Source of the DNA: Bacillus sp. SA1-12 | GTDB taxonomy: Bacteria; Bacillota; Bacilli; Bacillales; Bacillaceae | Reading direction: 5' to 3' | NCBI RefSeq assembly: GCF_000981385.1 | Contig: NZ_LATZ01000135.1 | Coordinates: 62,001-126,000, forward strand | Length of the DNA stretch: 64,000 bases | In this document: piece by piece, positions 26,611 through 34,701 of the stretch | How the letters are laid out: the number at the start of each line of letters is the position of its first letter | Numbering within the stretch: position 1 is the stretch's first letter | Made by a program: the position numbers and the translations under genes | The notes under the pieces: model-generated | Seen by the model: only the letters and a program-made list of their open reading frames with translations | Database searches by the model: none | What the model was told of the DNA's origin: nothing

Positions 26611-26735
26611 ATAAAAGGCTGTCTCAATACATTTAGTCCCCATCTTAAAAAAATACAAAATTGGCCTTCCATCCGGTTAGGTCCTCTTTTGAATTTATCT
26701 TTTGATTTAGGGCTTTTTACGTGTGACAGCCTTCA
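26611..26735 (+). repeat. Intergenic element flanked by AAGGCTGTC/GACAGCCTT
   Basis: A perfect 9-bp inverted repeat (AAGGCTGTC at 26615-26623 and GACAGCCTT at 26725-26733) encloses about 100 bases without an open frame. The left end continues GGCTGTCTCAA, shared with the element at 49527-49650. It separates the convergent nfo and yqfT genes and could serve as a terminator for either. Confidence 0.5.
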
Positions 26736-26749
26736 AACATTAAGTACTT

Positions 26750-27004
26750 TTAGTTCGTAAATTTTTGAAAAATTTGATTAACCTGCTGAGCAGTTTCAAG
26801 AGATGTAATTTTGGCGATTTTTGCTAGCAGTTTTTTTCGTTCATTCTGATTAAATATATTGATATTTTGGCCATTCATGGCTTTCACTACCTCAATGGCT
26901 TGAGCCCGACCGATGGTAATATTAAATTGCTTCGCATATTGCAATAGTTCCTCGACAGATATATTGTTTAGCTTTTGATTGATAATTTTTTGAAATAAGA
27001 TCAT
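26750..27004 (-). CDS. yqfT: DUF2624 family protein YqfT
   Basis: An 84-residue protein beginning MILFQKIINQKLNNISVEEL, with a helix-rich sequence and LLQYAKQFNITIGRAQAIEVV in the middle. This fits the DUF2624 family (YqfT) and its place next to nfo. The ATG at 27004 follows GAGGAGG at good spacing; a TTG two codons upstream is unlikely. Function unknown. Confidence 0.85.
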   Translation of the reverse strand: MILFQKIINQKLNNISVEELLQYAKQFNITIGRAQAIEVVKAMNGQNINIFNQNERKKLLAKIAKITSLETAQQVNQIFQKFTN

Positions 27005-27140
27005 TTTCAAACCTCCTCTAACACAATGTATGGAGGTATTTTTAAAATGTGCGGTTTTTATCCCTTTATTTTAAACTTTACATGAAAGATAAAATTCTGT
27101 ATAATTTTCATGTTAAAGAGTATCGTTGTATTACTTTTTG

Positions 27141-27163
27141 TAAATCGTAACGATTCTTAAATT
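27141..27163 (+). promoter_or_regulatory. Zur-box-like operator before znuC-znuB-zur
   Basis: AAATCGTAACGATTC contains the half-site AAATCGTAA of the Bacillus Zur box (consensus AAATCGTAATnATTACGATTT) and a perfect AATCGT-A-ACGATT inverted repeat at 27143-27155. It lies 17 bases upstream of znuC in the only promoter region of the operon, which fits zinc-dependent autoregulation. The right half matches the consensus poorly. Confidence 0.55.
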
Positions 27164-27179
27164 TAGAAGGGTGAAGACA

Positions 27180-27941
27180 ATGAACCAGCCTATAATCGAA
27201 ATAAACGATTTAAACTTCACATATGAGAGGCAAAGAGTGTTAGAGCACATTAATATGACAGTTGAACAAGGAAGCTTTGTGGGACTTGTTGGTCCAAATG
27301 GTTCAGGAAAAACAACATTATTAAAATGCTTGTTAGGTTTATTAAAACCTCAGCAAGGAGATATAAGGTTATTTGGACAACCGATACAAAAGTTTAAAAA
27401 CTGGCATGAAATTGGCTTTGTATCACAAAAAGCAAATAGCTTTAATACAGGATTTCCTGCATCTGTTTTTGAAGTGGTATCAAGCGGCTTAACATCAAAG
27501 TTAGGCTTATTTAAATTTATGGGTCCAAAAGACCGAAAAAATGTGGCAGATGCTATTGAAGCAGTAGGATTAGCTAAGTTTGCAAAACGAAACATTGGAG
27601 AGCTTTCAGGCGGGCAGCAGCAGCGTGCATTTATTGCTCGAGCGATTGTTTCAAATCCTAAACTTTTAATTTTGGATGAGCCTACAGTAGGTGTCGATGC
27701 CCAAACTGTTCAAAATTTCTACGAAATGCTGACACATCTAAATAAGGATTTAGGAATTACCTTAATTTTAGTTACTCATGATATCGGTACGATTACAGAT
27801 AAAGTGTCACATGTGGCATGTATTAATAAACATCTGCACTTTCATGGTAATGCTAGAGAATTTGAATTATTAAAGGATGATGAGATGTCCGAGTTTTATG
27901 GACATTCTCTACATGTGTTAACACATGACCACTCCCATTAA
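27180..27941 (+). CDS. znuC: Zinc ABC transporter, ATP-binding protein
   Basis: A 253-residue ATPase. Walker A GPNGSGKTT (~38-46), signature LSGGQQQR, Walker B LLILDEPTVGVD and the switch His in LVTHDIG are all present. It belongs to the ZnuC/metal-type branch. The His-rich end (HSLHVLTHDHSH) may bind metal. ATG 27180 is placed by GAAGGGTG; GTG 27171 overlaps that site. It is coupled to znuB, and with zur forms a three-gene zinc operon. Confidence 0.9.
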   Translation: MNQPIIEINDLNFTYERQRVLEHINMTVEQGSFVGLVGPNGSGKTTLLKCLLGLLKPQQGDIRLFGQPIQKFKNWHEIGFVSQKANSFNTGFPASVFEVVSSGLTSKLGLFKFMGPKDRKNVADAIEAVGLAKFAKRNIGELSGGQQQRAFIARAIVSNPKLLILDEPTVGVDAQTVQNFYEMLTHLNKDLGITLILVTHDIGTITDKVSHVACINKHLHFHGNAREFELLKDDEMSEFYGHSLHVLTHDHSH

Positions 27942-27955
27942 TGGAGGATGTAACA

Positions 27956-28798
27956 ATGTTAAGCAGTCTTTTTGAATATGAGTTTTTAAAAAATGCATTT
28001 TTATCTGGAATGCTAATTGGAATAATTGCACCGCTTTTAGGGGTATTTGTGGTTGTGAGGAGAATGTCTCTTATTGCTGATGCCTTGAGTCATGTTACAT
28101 TGGCTGGAATTGCTGCCAGCTTATTACTTGAAAAAAAGGTTGCGGCATTTACTGGCCTTAACCCCATTTATTTAGGAATGGCCTTTTCGGTCACAGGTTC
28201 ACTATTTATAGAGAAACTGCGTACAGTTTATAAGCATTATCAAGAGCTTGCAATTCCCATCATTCTATCCAGCGGAGTAGGAATTAGTGTCATTTTTATC
28301 TCGTTAGCAGATGGATTTAATACAGACCTATTTAGCTATCTATTTGGCAGTATAAGTGCTGTTAGCCGGACAGACCTATATGTTATTATTGCAATTACAA
28401 TCATTGTGATAGGGATCGTTTTCATCTTATATAAAGAGTTATTTTTACTATCATTTGATGAAGAGCATGCAACGGCATCAGGTATCCATGCAAAATGGAT
28501 TCATTTTATTTTTATTCTGATTGTCGCTTTAGTGATTGCCGGGTCAATGAGAATTGTTGGAATTTTGCTTGTTTCATCGTTAATGACATTACCTGTTGCT
28601 GCAAGCATCCGGATCGCAAAAGGCTTTAAGCAAACAATTTTCTTTTCTGTACTATTTGGTGAACTTTCTGTTATTATTGGATTATTCCTAGCATTTTATT
28701 TGGATTTAGCTCCAGGAGGAACCATTGTCATATTATCTGTACTCATTCTTATTTTTGCTATTTTATGGACAAAATTAACAAAGGGGAAAGTTTCATGA
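27956..28798 (+). CDS. znuB: Zinc ABC transporter, permease
   Basis: A 280-residue ABC-3 family permease with about eight hydrophobic helices. Family motifs include VVVRRMSLIADALSHVTLAG near residues 35-54 and a GIHAKWIHFIFILIVALVIA region later. The start is ATG at 27956, 6 bases after GGAGGATG; an ATG at 27941 directly overlapping the znuC stop is less likely. The end overlaps zur by 4 bases. No solute-binding partner (znuA) is in the cluster. Confidence 0.92.
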   Translation: MLSSLFEYEFLKNAFLSGMLIGIIAPLLGVFVVVRRMSLIADALSHVTLAGIAASLLLEKKVAAFTGLNPIYLGMAFSVTGSLFIEKLRTVYKHYQELAIPIILSSGVGISVIFISLADGFNTDLFSYLFGSISAVSRTDLYVIIAITIIVIGIVFILYKELFLLSFDEEHATASGIHAKWIHFIFILIVALVIAGSMRIVGILLVSSLMTLPVAASIRIAKGFKQTIFFSVLFGELSVIIGLFLAFYLDLAPGGTIVILSVLILIFAILWTKLTKGKVS

Positions 28799-29205
28799 AT
28801 GTTCAAGAAGCTCTCGACTTATTAAAAGAAAAAGGCTATAAATATACGAGTAAAAGAGAGGAAATGCTTCAGTTATTTGCCGATCACGATAAGTATCTGA
28901 CTGCAAAAGATGTTTTAGAATCCTTAAAGGATGATTATCCTGGATTAAGCTTTGATACCATTTATAGAAATTTATCATTGTTTGCGGAATTGGGAATTTT
29001 TGAAATGACTGAGCTGTCAGGGGAGAAGCATTTCAGATTTACCTGTAATGCAAAACACCATCACCATCATTTTATTTGTTTACAATGCGGGAAAACAAAA
29101 GAAATTCCTGGATGCCCCATGGGAAATTTAGAAGAAAATTTAGCAGGCTATGATATAAGCGGCCATAAGTTTGAAGTATATGGAACATGCCCGCAATGCC
29201 ATTAA
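28795..29205 (+). CDS. zur: Zinc uptake regulator Zur (Fur family)
   Basis: A 136-residue Fur-family repressor. The winged helix lies in residues ~10-80 (YTSKREEMLQLF, LSFDTIYRNLSLFAELGI). The metal part has KHHHHHFICLQCGKTKEI and CPQCH, giving the four-Cys structural zinc site plus the His-rich regulatory site. It is close to B. subtilis Zur (YqfV). The ATG overlaps the znuB stop and follows AAAGGGGAAAG. It would repress the operon it ends when zinc is plentiful. Confidence 0.94.
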   Translation: MNVQEALDLLKEKGYKYTSKREEMLQLFADHDKYLTAKDVLESLKDDYPGLSFDTIYRNLSLFAELGIFEMTELSGEKHFRFTCNAKHHHHHFICLQCGKTKEIPGCPMGNLEENLAGYDISGHKFEVYGTCPQCH

Positions 29206-29208
29206 ATA

Positions 29209-29250
29209 AAAAATGCTGTCTCACTCTAAGAGACAGCATTTTTATTTTTT
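29209..29250 (+). terminator. Rho-independent terminator after the zur operon
   Basis: AAAATGCTGTCTC against GAGACAGCATTTTT with a 7-base loop, then ATTTTTT. Perfect stem. Confidence 0.93.
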
Positions 29251-29256
29251 TAAAAG

Positions 29257-29339
29257 GTAAGAAAGTATAAAAATATGTCTAAACGACTTCAATTAGCCTC
29301 AAATTTTTCCATAGGCAGATCAAGGCTATTGCGCTTTTC
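29257..29339 (+). repeat. Degenerate long-hairpin repeat, copy 3
   Basis: Begins GTAAGAAAGTATAAAAATATGTCTAA and ends AGATCAAGGCTATTGCGCTTTTC. This matches the flanks of the family (AAGAAAGTATAAAA...TGTCTAGCTCC and GAGCAAGGCGCTTTCGCTTTTC) with much decay between. Confidence 0.5.
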
Positions 29340-29343
29340 TTAA

Positions 29344-29916
29344 TTAGAATACTTTAATCTCATACCATTGATTTACCCAGTCTCTGGCCTCCAGCCAATC
29401 ATTAACCCTAATAACACCTTTTGGTACAGGGTCCTGGTTATAAGGAGTATTAAACAAGATAACCGGGATTTGATGTTCTTCACTTATCATACATGCATTA
29501 TCATGCTTGTCCTCAAAAAAAATCGAAATTTCATTTCGTTTAACAGCTTCTAGCTTATCATGACTGCCGATTAACTCAATATGGTGATAATAAACGTCCT
29601 TTTCTTTAAACCAGTTGTACGTTATATCAAGCAAGTGGTTTCTTCTTGCACTAATGAATAATAGTTGATGGCGATCCTTCCAATTATCTAATACATGCTT
29701 AGAGTGCAAGGAAAGAGGAGCTTCTTTATAAATAATTGGTTCAAATTCATCCATCCAATGCCAAAAATCTTCCTCGGTTATGTTTAATACCTTTGTTAAA
29801 TCATATTCCTTTAAATCATTGTAAGTTAATTGTTTTTTAAAAGATTTGTTTAAATATGGAATGAATGTTTTTGGGTCTGTAATGGTACCATCTATATCAA
29901 TTCCTAGACGCAACAT
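29344..29916 (-). CDS. yqfW: HAD-superfamily nucleotidase-like protein YqfW
   Basis: A 190-residue HAD protein. Motif I is LGIDIDGTITD (nucleophile Asp7, acid Asp9) at the very start, motif II LLFISARRNH near residues 85-94, and motif IV IFFEDKHDNA near 128-137. This arrangement fits the 5'(3')-deoxyribonucleotidase (NT5C) type. It is the likely counterpart of YqfW, placed after zur as in B. subtilis. The substrate is not shown by the sequence. Confidence 0.85.
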   Translation of the reverse strand: MLRLGIDIDGTITDPKTFIPYLNKSFKKQLTYNDLKEYDLTKVLNITEEDFWHWMDEFEPIIYKEAPLSLHSKHVLDNWKDRHQLLFISARRNHLLDITYNWFKEKDVYYHHIELIGSHDKLEAVKRNEISIFFEDKHDNACMISEEHQIPVILFNTPYNQDPVPKGVIRVNDWLEARDWVNQWYEIKVF

Positions 29917-30058
29917 ATTATGCCAACTCCTTCGCTGATTCCCTAATAGTAGTGTACCATAATGAAAATTTAACGGACAGAAAAGTTTTACAGTAATAGT
30001 TCAATCCTCAATGCCTATACTATAAATGCTCCTTTATTTCAGAAAGGAAGGGATCTGA

Positions 30059-30454
30059 ATGGCAGACGAAAATAAGTTCGATAATCAAGAACGCGATCGT
30101 TTAGACAACCTTAATTACAAGGGATTTACGCCACTAGATCGAGAAATTGACGATGACTATCAAACAGAAGCTGCTGCAGAAATAGCGGCGCCGGTAAATG
30201 TAGGCAGAGACAATGCTGCAGATGAAAGAGTCAATGACCGCAATCAAGTAGTAGGCCAAGGCAGAGGAATGGGATATTTAGCTTTAGCACTTTCCATTAT
30301 CTCGCTGTTTATCTTACCTGTTATTTTAGGAGCAGCAGGTATCATTGTCGGATTCATTGCCCGCAGAAGAGGAGCAAATGCTTTAGGTGCATGGGCAATT
30401 GGTATTGGTGCTGTTTCCCTCGTTTTAGGAATATTTATTACGCCATTTTTCTAA
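30059..30454 (+). CDS. yqfX: Small membrane protein YqfX
   Basis: A 131-residue protein with a hydrophilic, acidic N-terminal half (DNLNYKGFTPLDREIDDDY) and two hydrophobic segments at the end (about 79-99 and 108-129) separated by the basic turn ARRRGANALG. It fits YqfX by place and layout. The ATG follows GAAAGGAAGGG. A forespore-type promoter may be present (GTAATA ... CTATACTATA around 29993-30023), but the match is weak. Function unknown. Confidence 0.8.
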   Translation: MADENKFDNQERDRLDNLNYKGFTPLDREIDDDYQTEAAAEIAAPVNVGRDNAADERVNDRNQVVGQGRGMGYLALALSIISLFILPVILGAAGIIVGFIARRRGANALGAWAIGIGAVSLVLGIFITPFF

Positions 30455-30488
30455 AACGACTAAAATATTGAGATTGACTTAAGGCATT

Positions 30489-30540
30489 GACCCCTCAATA
30501 AACACAATAGTGTGGTTGAGGGGTCTGCCTCTTTATTTTT
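30489..30540 (+). terminator. Rho-independent terminator after yqfX
   Basis: GACCCCTCAA (30489-30498) pairs perfectly with TTGAGGGGTC (30516-30525); T-rich tail TGCCTCTTTATTTTT. Confidence 0.85.
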
Positions 30541-30566
30541 AAAATGTTGTGAAGGAGGAAAAGAGT

Positions 30567-30782
30567 ATGAATGAAAACAATGCAAATATGAAGATTCAAA
30601 AATTATTGGGCGATAATGGTCCTAATCCTGAGAGACAGGCCAGTGAAACTGATTCAGCCAATTTTGCCATCAATAATCGTTTTTATGAAGAAAAAGAAGT
30701 TAAAGATGATATTGAAACCACTATCTCTGCCAGCAGTAATATCGGTGCTGTTTTGCTTCCAGTGAATAATGATCCTCGTTAG
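30567..30782 (+). CDS. Small hydrophilic protein of unknown function
   Basis: A 71-residue frame with a good GAAGGAGGAAAAG site before the ATG. The protein is rich in Asn, Asp, Glu and Ser (MNENNANMKIQKLLGDNGPN ...), with no Cys, no hydrophobic segment and no motif I recognise. It lies alone between yqfX and the convergent ispG. The ribosome binding site and clean codon use support it being real. A small spore-associated role is conceivable from the neighbours but not shown. Confidence 0.65.
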   Translation: MNENNANMKIQKLLGDNGPNPERQASETDSANFAINNRFYEEKEVKDDIETTISASSNIGAVLLPVNNDPR

Positions 30783-30855
30783 TAAGGATTTTATTGAGGA
30801 AATAATAAGGGTCAGTCCTCGAACAACAGTTAGAGTACTGACGCTTATTAAAAAC

Positions 30856-31962
30856 TTAAGCTTTTAATTTTTCCGCTTCTTGCTTTGCAAAGTATTCTTC
30901 GGCTAATTTATCAATTTCCTTTTTCAGTTCCTCAACCATTGTTTCTTCAGGCACTTTACGAACAATTTCTCCTTTGCGGAATAGAAGTCCCTCTCCACGG
31001 GCACCTGCAATCCCAATGTCAGCTTCACGTGCTTCACCTGGTCCGTTAACAGCACAACCTAATACAGCTACTTTAATTGGTGCTTTAATTTTTGAAATAT
31101 ATTCTTCAACTTCATTTGCAATGCTGATTAAATCAATTTCAATTCGGCCGCATGTTGGGCAAGAAATTAATGTTGCAGCATTTGCAGCTAAACCAAATGA
31201 TTTTAATAGCTCACGTGCTACTTTAACCTCTTCAACAGGATCAGCACTTAATGAAACACGAAGCGTGTTACCGATCCCTTTATTTAAAATAACACCTAAC
31301 CCGGCTGCACTTTTTACTGTACCGGCAAAAAGGGTACCTGACTCGGTAATACCTAAATGAAGCGGGTAATCAAATGCCATTGCGGCTTTTTCATATGCTT
31401 CAATTGCAAGGTTAATATCGGAAGCCTTCATGGAAACAATAATATCGTGGAAATCCAAATCCTCTAAAATCTTAATGTGATGTAAAGCACTTTCCACCAT
31501 CCCATCTGCTGTTGGATATCCGTATTTCTCAAGAATTCTCTTTTCAAGGGAACCGGCATTTACACCAATTCGGATTGGGATTTTTCGTTCTTTTGCCGCT
31601 TTTACAACAGCTTCGACCTTTTCTCTTCTCCCAATATTCCCCGGGTTGATTCTAATTTTATCTGCTCCGCCTTCTATCGCTTTTAATGCCAGCTTATAAT
31701 CAAAATGAATATCCACGACAAGCGGGATATTAATTCTTTTTTTTATCTCAGCAATTGCATTTGCTGCGCGTTCATCAGGACAGGCAACACGTACAATCTG
31801 ACAGCCTGCTTCCTCTAAACGTTTGATTTCAGCAACTGTTGCTTCAACATCATGTGTTTTGGTTGTGGTCATACTTTGAATAACAACTTCATTATTACCG
31901 CCAATTGTTAAATTCCCAACTTTTACTGGTCGGGTTTTAGTACGATGTATGATTTCACTCAC
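30856..31962 (-). CDS. ispG: 4-hydroxy-3-methylbut-2-en-1-yl diphosphate synthase IspG
   Basis: A 368-residue [4Fe-4S] enzyme of the MEP pathway, converting MEcPP to HMBPP, which IspH then reduces. The barrel begins HRTKTRPVKVGNLTIGG and contains VVDIHFDYKLAL and DKIRINPGN. Cluster ligands appear in SCPTCGR and LGCAVNGPGEA (Cys and Glu). GTG at 31962 follows AAGGAGCGA and gives the N-terminus seen in B. subtilis; the longer frame upstream is not conserved. Confidence 0.96.
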   Translation of the reverse strand: MSEIIHRTKTRPVKVGNLTIGGNNEVVIQSMTTTKTHDVEATVAEIKRLEEAGCQIVRVACPDERAANAIAEIKKRINIPLVVDIHFDYKLALKAIEGGADKIRINPGNIGRREKVEAVVKAAKERKIPIRIGVNAGSLEKRILEKYGYPTADGMVESALHHIKILEDLDFHDIIVSMKASDINLAIEAYEKAAMAFDYPLHLGITESGTLFAGTVKSAAGLGVILNKGIGNTLRVSLSADPVEEVKVARELLKSFGLAANAATLISCPTCGRIEIDLISIANEVEEYISKIKAPIKVAVLGCAVNGPGEAREADIGIAGARGEGLLFRKGEIVRKVPEETMVEELKKEIDKLAEEYFAKQEAEKLKA

Positions 31963-32096
31963 GTGTAAATCGCTCCTTAAGTTAAGTTTAATGCAAAACT
32001 TCATCATTATAATGATAATTGACTTTGGCTATTTATTCTACTAAATGAACTTCCATCCTCATTTTACAGGGAGGACTCATAAATGACAAGGATCAT

Positions 32097-32432
32097 CTAC
32101 TGTTCATAATTTGGAAAACGGTAGGTTTCCCCTGGCAAAATCTCTTCTGCTTTTACATCTGAATTTAGCACTTCAAAATCTTTGATGATTTCTTCAATTG
32201 AGGCAGGAAGACCGTTATGATGTTTTTCAATAATGGTTAAAACTGTGTCGCCTTGTTTTATTTTTACTTCAAAATAGGGGATAGAGGCTGGCTCCTCTTT
32301 TATTTTTTGCTCTTTTTCTGATACTGGAGGCAACTGTGCCATACTAAGAGCTGGCAATGTCCCTACTTGAAAGTCGTAATACACGATATAACAAAGGAAA
32401 GTCATTAGTAAAAATACGAAAAGTCGCTTCAT
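32097..32432 (-). CDS. yqfZ: LysM-domain protein YqfZ
   Basis: A 111-residue protein that starts MKRLFVFLLMTFLCYIVYYD, a membrane anchor or signal segment, and ends with one LysM peptidoglycan-binding domain (about 60-108: VKIKQGDTVLTIIEKHH ... LNSDVKAEEILPGETYRFP). It resembles B. subtilis YqfZ in both parts. ATG 32432 follows GGAGGACC; the open frame upstream lacks conservation. It would act at the cell or spore wall. Confidence 0.88.
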   Translation of the reverse strand: MKRLFVFLLMTFLCYIVYYDFQVGTLPALSMAQLPPVSEKEQKIKEEPASIPYFEVKIKQGDTVLTIIEKHHNGLPASIEEIIKDFEVLNSDVKAEEILPGETYRFPNYEQ

Positions 32433-32674
32433 TCTTTGGTCCTCCATAACCGGTTTAATATATAAATAAAAAAATAAATACTTCTTAATACTTTCATGCA
32501 TATGGCTTGTCCAAAAGAAATATTCCGGTTGAAGAAATAAATTTAATAAATGGATGATATGATAAAAAAGAATCATGACTTTATAACTAAAAATAACGAA
32601 AATTCACAAGGTATTTACACTTGCTTAATATTTCCCTGTCATAATTTTAAAGGAATTGGGATAGGGGTGTTAAC

Positions 32675-33542
32675 ATGCCAAAAAGAATAAACATATTGAA
32701 GCGAATACAAATTCCTCTGCCTAAACGTTCTATCGTTAAGCTAAAAACAAAATTTAAATATGCAAAACAAACGATTTTCTCAAAAATGACTCTTCAGACA
32801 AGGTTAATCATCTTGGTTTTATCTTTATTATTAATATCAATTAGTATTGTAGGATTTACCTCCTACAATAAGTCCAAAGACTCAACAATGGAGATTATCG
32901 AGGAACGATTATATCGTGAAGTTAACACGACCTCAGATATCGTTGAGAATCTCGCTTTTGCTTATATTGGGGATCAAGAGAAATTTATGGAAAGAGTAAA
33001 TGAGGTTGTGGTACCTGGACAAGCTTCTGCATTAATACAAGATGGTTTGCCTGCACAATTTTTCCTTGTTACTGAGCAGTCTGCAGAACCAACGGAAATC
33101 AATAAAAATGCAAGTGTTACTCTTACAAATCATCATGTAAGCGAAATCCGCAAAAAAGATCATGGCGTTTTGGCATAAAAGAATAGCTGGTATTGACTAC
33201 ACAATATCCTTTAAGGAAGTTCAAGAATTAAAGGGATTTTATCTTATTCTAGTACCAACTGATAAATATATGAAGTCTGTTAATGATCTTGCTGCATTTA
33301 TCGGTATCGTAGTATTATTAAGTGTTTTATGACTACCGTTATGCTTATTCTGCTTGTTAGAAACATAATCATCAGAGAGTTTTGTGTCGATTTCTCAAGA
33401 GACATTAGTAAGTGCTGAGCAAATCCTTAAATGATCTGAGGAACAAATGACGCAAATTAAGCGTACCCAAGAAATGGGCCTCACTCTAACAAAATTATCA
33501 AGAACATTATCTGATTATACAAAACAATATATGATAAAATAA
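32675..33542 (+). pseudogene. Decayed methyl-accepting chemotaxis-type receptor
   Basis: The intact first frame (32675-33178) gives a basic N-terminus, a transmembrane helix (~45-65, LIILVLSLLLISISIVGF) and part of an extracellular sensor. It then stops, and the homologous frame resumes one base over (WHKRIAGIDYTISFKEVQEL ... second hydrophobic helix AAFIGIVVLLSVL) until a TGA near 33330. Further on, a receptor-like tail remains (ETLVSAEQILK, stop, SEEQMTQIKRTQEMGL, ending at 33542). The HAMP and most of the signalling domain are missing. So at least one frameshift, several stops and a large deletion are visible. It stands where B. subtilis has yqgA. Confidence 0.78.
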
Positions 33543-33567
33543 AAAAACGCGGGAACGCGTTTTTTTA
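33541..33567 (+). terminator. Rho-independent terminator after the receptor pseudogene
   Basis: AAAAAACGCG and CGCGTTTTTT around a GGAA loop region; it survives although the gene has decayed. Confidence 0.85.
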
Positions 33568-33682
33568 TTTGCTTTGAAATTTTATAAGATTCTTGAAACT
33601 CTTGCTGAAAGCTCAAAATTCATCTGGTCCGATGTAGTAGCAATGCAAGTATATTCTTGAAATTGATGTCCTGCTTTTGTAT

Positions 33683-34462
33683 TTAAGCAGGTTTTGAGTG
33701 TTTTTTAGATGCTGGCACTTCTTTTATGGTTAAGTAAAGGACGATTAAATGGACAAACCAATTTAATAAAAATCCGCTTGGTACGATTACTTGTAAACCA
33801 TCCATAATGAAGAAAAAGACAGTTGCTAGTGTTGAGGCATATGCTGATAATACCCAAACCTGTTTGAAATTCAATCTTCTTTGAAGGCTGTTTTTGAAGG
33901 CTAATCCAAAAAGCGCTAAAATCGTTACTTCTATAAATTTAATGAAAGAACTGAATAAATAGATGCCAACAATTAAGATTGAGATAAAGACAGGGAGAAG
34001 CTGGTTAAATTGTTTTGAAACTTCAATAAGGTCTTCTTTAGATAATGACATATTTAATAGGCTGTATTCATATGATTGGGCCTGACCATTTGCTGCAAAA
34101 ACAAATCGATCGTGCAAAATGCCGATTGCGTTTTCCTTTGCTTCAATTTCATCTTCACCGTATGTTGCTGTATCATCTAAAATGATAATAAAATCTTCTT
34201 TTTTAATTTCAACCGGTTTGTCTACTTCTGCTGAAAGCTTGCCATCCTCAATTGAAAAGGAAGGTAATTCATCTGTCAGCGTTTGGTCAAAACCTTTTAA
34301 CCCTTCTGTTAGCCCGTTTGACAAATAATAGGCAGCAGGTATGGTACTTAATATTGATAAAATAAATACATAAAGTATTGTTTTACCGATCCCTTGAAAT
34401 CGAAAAGTGGAGATGATCTTTGGGGAGTAAAGACTGGTAAGCAGTTGTTTAAATACATTCAT
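33683..34462 (-). CDS. yqgB: DUF1189 membrane protein YqgB
   Basis: A 259-residue protein of the DUF1189 family. It begins MNVFKQLLTSLYSPKIISTF and RFQGIGKTILYVF, has one helix at ~27-48, a long extracytoplasmic region (~50-150) and four or so helices at the end. ATG 34462 follows GAAGGATG; the frame's first ATG four codons earlier abuts that site. A hairpin (33670-33691, CCTGCTT/AAGCAGG) overlaps its stop codon. Function unknown. Confidence 0.87.
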   Translation of the reverse strand: MNVFKQLLTSLYSPKIISTFRFQGIGKTILYVFILSILSTIPAAYYLSNGLTEGLKGFDQTLTDELPSFSIEDGKLSAEVDKPVEIKKEDFIIILDDTATYGEDEIEAKENAIGILHDRFVFAANGQAQSYEYSLLNMSLSKEDLIEVSKQFNQLLPVFISILIVGIYLFSSFIKFIEVTILALFGLAFKNSLQRRLNFKQVWVLSAYASTLATVFFFIMDGLQVIVPSGFLLNWFVHLIVLYLTIKEVPASKKHSKPA

Positions 34463-34588
34463 CAGATGACACATCCTTCTTCATTATACGACTATATTTT
34501 ATATCCCTATAAAGAAGAATACAAGAAAGAACGCACTTAATGAAATGAAACAGTTTATGAAAGCGTTATCTATTGCGATGGCAAATAA

Positions 34589-34641
34589 TTTGTAAAGAAT
34601 TTGAGGAAATGCCTTTACAAAAAAACTAAAAATCGTTAATA
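34589..34641 (+). promoter_or_regulatory. Inverted repeat and PhoP-like repeats before the Na/Pi cotransporter gene
   Basis: TTTGTAAAG (34589-34597) and CTTTACAAA (34613-34621) form a perfect 9-bp inverted repeat. The right arm includes TTTACA (34614-34619), and 22 bases later comes TTAATA (34636-34641), the spacing of PhoP boxes (11-bp steps), with a poor middle copy. Phosphate control is a guess from this pattern and the gene downstream. Confidence 0.35.
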
Positions 34642-34701
34642 ATTGTAAGGGTTGTAGATATTTGTCGACAAAAGACGAAGTTAAATGAGGGGATGAAAGC
34701 G

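Noticed and set aside
33670..33691. CCTGCTT/AAGCAGG hairpin as the yqgB terminator
   Set aside because: It overlaps the yqgB stop codon and on the minus strand is not followed by a T run, so it cannot be scored as a normal terminator for that gene.
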